A stretch of DNA of 64,000 nt from Antennarius striatus. Its lineage: Eukaryota; Chordata; Actinopteri; Lophiiformes; Antennariidae. Positions 57,690 to 64,000 of the stretch are shown here, in pieces (position 1 is the stretch's first letter; every line of letters starts with the position of its first letter). The translations under genes were made by a program, and so were the position numbers. The DNA is taken from contig NC_090784.1 of assembly GCF_040054535.1 (NCBI RefSeq), forward strand, positions 11,591,001 to 11,655,000, in the 5' to 3' direction. The notes beneath the pieces were generated by a model. The model saw only the letters and a list, made by a program, of their open reading frames with translations. It was not told the origin of the DNA and searched no databases.

Positions 57690-60021
57690 ATGCCTGGCCA
57701 CAGCTCAGGGGCTCCCCAGGCGTCTCGCCACCACAAACACCACACCTCCAGCTCCAGAACAGAAAAGTACAGGCAGACTCGGACTATATCCAAGGAGGGC
57801 ACGTCTAGCCAGGATTACTACAAGGATCCTCATGGGGAGCATCTGCATGAGCACCGTGGTGGCCACTCCCGGTATTCCGAGAATAAGTACGTTCGCAACA
57901 ACAGAAACCACCAGACAGAACAGAAAAGAAGCAGAAACGGCACGGGACGGGGATCGGAGACGATAGGATTTATTCCTGGGTCAGCTGACAAAGCCCCCAC
58001 CAGCAGGCATGCCTGTGGCTCCTGCACCTCCATGGGCTGGAGGGGCTGTAAGGCTCTCGTCTGCTGTGTACTAACCTGTGGATTCTACGGCAGCCGGGAA
58101 CCCTGCCTCCCTGTTAATGAGAGCTCCACAGACCACCCCCCTAAAGCAGGTAGTGAGCCTCACCCTCCCAATGGCATGGCTATAACCAACCCCACTGCTG
58201 GCCTTCCTGTAGAGTCCAGGTCTACTAAACCCTCTAAACTGCCCACGAGCGACAGCTTCCGCTACCCAGATGTGCGCATCGCAGGTGAGAAAGTGAAGTA
58301 TCCAGTTACTGCCCCAAGACGGATCCGCTCGCCTGGTAAGGGAGAAAGTCAGCGTCCTATCAGCAACACCAGCCTGTTATCCCGTGAAGACTATGACCTG
58401 GATGACCTAAGTGACACAGGCACAGACATTGACTCTTTGATAACCAAGAAGCTGCTGGAGCTGTATGCCCTGCACCAGATCGACCAGCTGGCCAAGTGCA
58501 CCTCCGACTCCTCTTTCTCCCGTAAGACCAACGAGATCAGTGAGCTCATCTACAGCATCGCCCAGGACTACAACCTGGAGGAACAAGAGGCCGAGTGCAA
58601 ACTGGTGCACGGAGTCATTCGCATCAGCACGAGGAAGGGCAAGAGGAACAAGAGCCATCATTCTACAGGGCAGCGTCTGAACGGGAGGAGCGAAGGGACT
58701 CTGCCTGACAGCGGCAACGAGACCATGACTAACACCTTCATGAGCAGCGACTGTAAGAACATCGTCCAGTAGTTTTTAGAACAGTTGGCATTAATATCAC
58801 CATTATTGTTATTACAAATATTTATAGACAGCACATGAAAGCAGCTACATCCGACACCTAACCGTAACACAACAAATACTCCAGTCATCTGAACTCTCTT
58901 CCCATAATGACTCATAGAATTTGTTGGAACGCTGCTGAAGCACATTTGTTCGGATCATCGTTTTAATCCGTAATACTTGAGGCATTTTAGAAGCAGTTAC
59001 CAAACAATAGGCAGCTAGTCTGAGGCAAGTTAACGCTTGCACACACTGTCTTCAGAATGCGTTCTTGCACAACATCAGAGATGACCACATTAATATCAGT
59101 GTCATAGCTCCTTGTCTGCGTTGATTCACTCTGTCCCTTTATCCCCTGTCTTAGTTCCAGAGGTGAAAGTATCAGACGAGACCCCATCGGATGAGCTTGC
59201 GAGGAAAATGAGGCATTACAGCGGGAGAAGTGAGTACACGACGTAAATATATTCATGCCTTCCTTTGATTTCACTAGCGTACCAGAATTAACGTGTGGTG
59301 TTAGTGGTTAGATAATTCTGTGCTGATAAAGCTGTAGCCTTTATACAGCCTGGTGATTCAGGCTGTTCAGGTATAATTACTTGGAGCGTTTGAGGCTCTG
59401 TCTTTGCCGTCTATTGTACCTGCTGCAGCTGCAGGCTTTTTCTCACCTCCTCTGTACTTTCCAATGACATATCACTCTTTTAACAGTGAAAGCCTCACAT
59501 TCCCATCCCTTCCTCTGCATATTACAGTCAATCATTACCTGCCTGCCCTCATCTACCACCTCCCACCCACCTATCATTCTGCCTCATTAGCCCCTCCAGC
59601 TCAGCAGTCATGCTACACCACTGATAGAGCAGCAGATTAAGTCTCCTTAAATAGATGCCACAAAATATCTCATATTAAGAAATTTTTAGGGAACATCTTG
59701 GGTTACAGATGGATTACTGCACAGCTGCCTCTTATTGTCCTGAGAAGGTGCTGGTAGAAGGACGGGTGTCTTGTTACACGTCTTTGAATTGTTTCCACAA
59801 TCACAACAGTCAGGGAATGTACCAGCGATCTGGCCCAAATCCAGATAGTTGACGTCTCCATTTTGTGCAAGACACGTAGCATCTGCTGTCACTGATTTTG
59901 TTTGTTTCCATCAAATACCTTTCTTTTTCTCACAGCGTACTCCTCCAGCACCGCCACAGCCTACTCGCCTTACCACCACGACACTGAAACAGATTCTTCA
60001 GGTGCTCCTCTTATTCTCTGA
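57690..60021 (+). CDS. kdf1: Keratinocyte differentiation factor 1
   Basis: Three coding exons, 57690-58752, 59155-59229 and 59936-60021, total 407 residues (human KDF1 398). The N-terminal half is basic and His/Ser-rich. A Cys-rich patch (about residues 110-138, ACGSC...GWRGCKALVCC) follows ETIGFIPGSA, as in the human protein's ESITFISGSA. The best-conserved segment is about residues 245-320: DIDSLITKKLLELYALHQID, LAKCTSD, EISELIYSIAQDYNLEEQEA and GVIRISTRKGK. The last exon ends TETDSSGAPLIL, matching the human TDTDSSGAPLL. KDF1 limits epidermal progenitor proliferation, promotes keratinocyte differentiation and stabilises IKK-alpha; human mutation causes ectodermal dysplasia. A poly(A) signal is at 60592. 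nr0b2 follows, convergent; in mammals it is also a close neighbour. Confidence 0.94.
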
Positions 60022-60591
60022 AAGAAAACACTGGAGTGTGCCGATGCTGGTAAAGTGATGTGGCCAACTCCATGGACAATGTTATCCTGCTGTTATTTGT
60101 GTTTGCTGTTACTGAATGGAGCACCTTTAACCTGGGCTGTTGTACTTCAAGTATTCTGCTAATGTTTGTGGAGTCTCATTTAAGTTCATGGACTTTTTTA
60201 TATATATATATATATATGTGCAGTAAATGTTCCACTGAAACAAAAGTTTTTGTTACACTGGGAAAGACTATTCAACATTTTATGTATTTGTACGCAGTGT
60301 TTTAAGTGAATACACTCCATTCAGTCTTAGGAGTCAGGCCAGAGGAAAAAGACTGATGGTTGAGCAGAACCGTCCTCATTCTTGCCTTGTGATTGTTTAT
60401 GCAAGCAGTTATGCGTGCAATTGTATGGGTTTATCGAGGCCTGTCATTTAGACTGGTTAAATAGTATGATTAAATGAAAACTGTTTTTTAAAGCCATATA
60501 TTGATGTAAATACTTTTAAATTGATGTCAAGTTAAGGGTTTTTAAACCATTTGTTTTAGTTTTTTATTTGTACATATGTAACTTTTAACAA

Positions 60592-60597
60592 AATAAA
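60592..60597 (+). terminator. kdf1 poly(A) signal
   Basis: AATAAA about 570 nt after the stop, followed by T/GT-rich sequence. Confidence 0.6.
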
Positions 60598-62342
60598 AAT
60601 CTACATGCTTGTTTATGCTTTTTATTAACTTTTTATTACCCATAACTTCCAGAAATTACTCCATGCTGGCAGAGTTTCCGTCAAGTGAAAATCCTATATT
60701 CTTGTAGTTTGAATATAAACAGCTCTTTCTTTTGCATTACCTTCAGTCTCTAGCCTACTTTTCCTCTCTCTGATTATTGTTGGCAAGCTCGTCTCCCTGA
60801 GGTGACTCTGTTGTACCAGGCAGGCTTTTTCCGCCTTCAGCAAAAGAAGAAACTTGTTTGGCTGGTTCTGACAAAAAGGAAATAAAATCCTGGGGTTTGT
60901 CTTTGTTGTTTGTTGCAAAAGGAAGAAGCAGTGCAGGCAATCAGCCAGATTTCAGGGACATTTCTTTCAGTCTTATTTTAAATCATGACATAGGTGTTTA
61001 GAAACCTTGGTCTAACCTATAATGATGACAAAAGATGAAAAACGTTTGAGATCTACTCAACTATTAGTTGTCTATGAACACATTTTCTTTTGTGGTCCCA
61101 TTCATAGTTCAGGGATTTTTGTGTTTTATCCAGTTTTATCCAACCATTAAAACCATAGGAACGTATTGTTTGTGTCTTGAAAAGGCTACAGAAAGAGGCA
61201 GTCTGCATCAAAAACAAAAAATAAATCTCTGTAAAACCTGATTTGTTCTGAAAAGGTTAAAAAAAAGAGAGTTTGCATTGACCCATGTCAAGAAAACTAC
61301 AAAAGAGAAATGTGTCAGAATTATTATTGACTGCATGTGTAGCTTTTAGACTTGCTGTTTTGTTTGTGGTGTTTTGCGGACGCATTGAGTAACCCCATTT
61401 CCAGTGTCTTTTGCCCCCACCAGCACATTCCTGTTTTACCTGTATGAGGTGTCATGTGACGAATCACTGTTTCACAATTAACATGCCGCAAGCACTGGTG
61501 AATAAGGAGACCACGATATATATCAAAAATAGCCTGCAGGCTAACAATGGGCTAAATGTTTTTAGGACACTTGATTTTGGTTCCTTCCAATGCAGTGAAT
61601 GAAAATAAGACAACTGACTTGTGGAAGACTTTTATTTTGTTAATTGTCTGTGTGTGAAAAAAATTTCAGGACTCAGTTTAAGTTATGCAGTTTGTGAATC
61701 TATTCTCTCAAATTAGCCTTGTAAAGCCTGAACTATGAAAAATCATTATTATTTTATTGTTGTATTTATTGAACCTTCTCAGAAATTTGTATAAAAAAAA
61801 GAAAAAGAAATTTAATATACACTGTATATGTGCATATGAGCGTTTTAAGTTGTATCTGTTTGGATACATCCAGCGTTTTTGTGCTTGCTAAAGGGTGTAA
61901 CATACGACTTCCACTGTTCTCCACAAGAGGAAGACAAAGTCTTCCTCTTGTCTGTCTCCTTCTAGCTTTGGTTCAAACACAATTTCACTATGAAATGACT
62001 AACAGGCAGGTCGCTTACAAAAATCCCCATATTGTATGGTTTCCAGGGATGAGCCTCTTGCAGGATATCATTCATAGCGGCAAGTATTCACATGAGCCTT
62101 TCAAACTTCATTTCATTTTGACAGGAATTTTAACATAATGTGCTTCAGCAACACTTTGGTTTACTACAGGTAAGTGAAGATCAACCAAATAAGTTAGAGG
62201 GATGAAGATGTTGGAAATAAAGCATCAACAGGTGTCACACCCAGTTCATTAAATAAATGCTGTTCGGTCTGACTTGCTGTGGGTTTTGTTTCGTCATATA
62301 TTGAAGCAGAATTCCATTTTTACTTTCGTGTATAAAAATATA

Positions 62343-62348
62343 TTTATT
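62343..62348 (-). terminator. nr0b2 poly(A) signal
   Basis: tttatt on the plus strand, i.e. AATAAA in the gene's direction, about 355 nt after the stop codon. Confidence 0.6.
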
Positions 62349-62702
62349 TCAAATGTTCTGGTCATGTAAAGAACACATTTTTACAACACAGACTTCCACT
62401 TATTGTACAGTATGTTAACAGTGGGTACAGTCTATCTTCATGTGGAATGTCATCTCTTTCCATCAGCAGACATACCCTTCTCAAAGTGGGCTAAAGTGAC
62501 CTCAGCTTTTACTTCAATACATAATAATAAACACAGTGCATCAACTCACAGTTTGTTTTAGTCACTGTAATGCTTTGTTTTAACAGTCCATTGTAAGACA
62601 CGCCTTCCTCTCATGAGCAAGCATTTCAAGGGCTGGTCCACAAAAATGTTTCTGCATGAAGTCTACATGTTGTCCATTTATTCTACACAAAGTCCACCCA
62701 TC

Positions 62703-63624
62703 CTATCTGCAAAAGAGCATGTCAACCAGCAGCTCCAGAAAATCAGCCTGGCCTATCACGGGTCGGAAGAACAGTTCAGAGATGAGGCTGGGTGTGATGC
62801 TCTGCAGAACGGAGGCTGTGAGGAGGATTCGAGCAAAGCGCTCCTGGTCTCCTGGGTGAAGGAGCTGGACCACCTCGCTCAGGGCGTGCTGAGCTTCCTG
62901 TTGCAAGCTTTCAACAAACAGAGCTGCCTTTAAATTTGGGACATCTGTTAAATGTTAAGACAATAAATTAGTTTTACATATAGAATATTTGAATTGCAAT
63001 TTTAAAGTTGTTTTTTTTTTTTTTTTAGGGGTTCTGAGCATCATTTTGAAAGGTTACCCGAGACTACAGGATATGAGATGAAGACATACCTGGATTAAAT
63101 ATTGTGGTCCCTTTGAGGTATGCGTACTCCTTTGGACTCAAATCCAAACTCCAAAACTTCTTTAGGCAGGATGTGAGTTTGCTGACTCCGGCCATGGTGG
63201 GTTGCTCCCTCTCTTTCACAGAGCTCTCCTGACAATTCAGAAGAATCTTTTTCAACATGCTGTCAGCAGGGGTGTCCATCACTTCAAACTCTACATGTTC
63301 CTGGGCCAGACCTAGAATGAAGAGAGGTGCCCAGCAACTCTTGAGAAGTGAAAACTGGTCATTTGGTGGCATCTGGTTAAAAGCAGGTAAGTTCTTCATG
63401 AACTGGATGGTTTTAACCAGAACAGCAGAAGCTTCTTTGCAAATCTCAGATGACCTTTTCAAACACACTGTCCGCCGCTGCTCGCAGTTGCATCTGTGAC
63501 GTATTGAAGAATAACCGAGACTGTTTTGACTTATTTTGTTGTTATCCATTTGGCTCAGGATGTTGAAGAGGATAGGATTTGGAAGCCTATCGCTGTCGGC
63601 CAAGCAAGAACACCTAATATCCAT
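62703..63624 (-). CDS. nr0b2: Small heterodimer partner, orphan nuclear receptor NR0B2
   Basis: Two exons on the minus strand, 63090-63624 and 62703-62944, total 258 residues; human SHP has 257 and the same single intron. There is no DNA-binding domain, as expected of the NR0B group. The ligand-binding-like domain includes FMKNLPAFNQMPPNDQFSLL, SCWAPLFILGLAQEHVEFEV, LSPKEYAYLKGTTIFNPD and the C-terminal ELFFRPVIGQADFLELLVDM. Near the N terminus ILFNILSQ occupies the place of the human AILYALLS helix, which docks on other receptors. SHP represses nuclear receptors such as LRH-1, HNF4 and LXR, closing the FXR-bile acid feedback loop. The upstream sequence holds a TATA-like box and an LRH-1-type element. 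The start codon is the only in-frame Met ahead of the conserved region's N terminus. Confidence 0.95.
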
Positions 63625-64000
63625 GTTTTAGGCCGTATGGAGCTGTGTCATTAACGCGTAGGACACCTCCTTCAAGAGCATTGGAGTAGTACTGTAGCTT
63701 TCTCCTGTGGGCCTGCATTTATATGGCCAGCCTACCCTGTTAAGTGGACCTTGACTTGTCAATACACTTTGTGAAAAACAACTATGTGCTCTGCCAGGTG
63801 ACTGGTGGAATAACCCTGGGAAACCGATAAGGTTTTCTCAATGAAAAGGAGCTGGTGGAGTAAAGCAGGATATCAAGAGGGTTGGGCCTTATCTTGGAGC
63901 CAGTGTCATTAACCCAGGCAGTACCAAGTTACCAAGGACTGCGGAGCTAATCAGCCCCACACTGTCCCAGCACACTGCCAACTCACACCTGCACAGATGG
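63625..64000 (-). promoter_or_regulatory. nr0b2 promoter
   Basis: In the gene's direction there is a TATA-like catataaatg at about 63717-63726 and a TCAAGGTCC monomeric receptor element at 63746-63754, about 25 bp further upstream. The latter matches the YCAAGGYCA type used by LRH-1, SF-1 and ERR. Mammalian SHP promoters carry several such elements, so this is a reasonable LRH-1 site. Another partial match (ccaaggact) is near 63932. Confidence 0.5.

Larger units (their letters stand above)
60022..62702. other. Tail-to-tail region kdf1 / nr0b2
   Basis: kdf1 3' untranslated region to the AATAAA at 60592, then about 1.7 kb of AT-rich sequence without a recognised gene, then the nr0b2 3' untranslated region ending at the minus-strand AATAAA at 62343-62348. 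nudc, which lies near these genes in mammals, is not present. Confidence 0.6.

Noticed and set aside
57602-57808. 68-codon frame overlapping the kdf1 start
   Set aside because: It is out of frame with kdf1, crosses the presumed leader splice site and has no homology.
61830-62138. 102-codon plus-strand frame between kdf1 and nr0b2
   Set aside because: No homology, no splice partners, and it lies in AT-rich tail-to-tail sequence.

Overview
The window is vertebrate nuclear DNA, almost certainly from a ray-finned (probably percomorph) fish. It has intron-split genes with GT/GC...AG borders, short introns, many CA/TA/TTA microsatellites, a tRNA-headed fish-type SINE, and proteins that align end to end with vertebrate families. 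There are no operons, CRISPR arrays or bacterial signals. I found eleven protein-coding genes. Nearly all exon borders were set by reading-frame phase, and each assembled coding sequence is a multiple of three with a length close to its family's.

Left block (about 1-15.2 kb): tmem158 (+), cdcp1 (+) and clec3b (-). This order and orientation match the human 3p21.31 neighbourhood. cdcp1 is a CUB-domain adhesion/signalling receptor with Src-type tyrosine motifs. clec3b is tetranectin and carries an unusual change in its calcium/kringle-binding loop.

Middle (17.5-39.6 kb): fez2 (-), a kinesin adaptor, is head-to-head with ubxn11 (+), a SEP/UBX protein, and their start codons are only 623 bp apart. 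ubxn11 is tail-to-tail with cep85 (-), a centrosomal coiled-coil protein.

Right block (41-63.7 kb): wdtc1 (+), tmem222 (+), a trophoblast-glycoprotein-like LRR receptor (+), kdf1 (+) and nr0b2/SHP (-). With ubxn11 and cep85, most of these are human 1p36.11 genes, so the window joins a 3p21.31-type block to a 1p36.11-type block, with fez2 at the junction.

These are independent housekeeping, developmental and receptor genes, and I see no single pathway or gene cluster. The accessory content is ordinary but informative: a restriction-like-endonuclease LINE fragment next to a TAA repeat, a hAT-type transposase fossil, a SINE, a terminal-inverted-repeat element present twice, a 14-bp minisatellite and several hairpins. 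I did not find a convincing undescribed system. The points most worth a second look are the tetranectin calcium-ligand change, a ubxn11 poly(A) signal inside its own coding sequence, a GC-AG intron and a two-codon upstream ORF in cep85, an intron inside the TPBG-like gene, and a paired-CACGTG inverted repeat upstream of kdf1.
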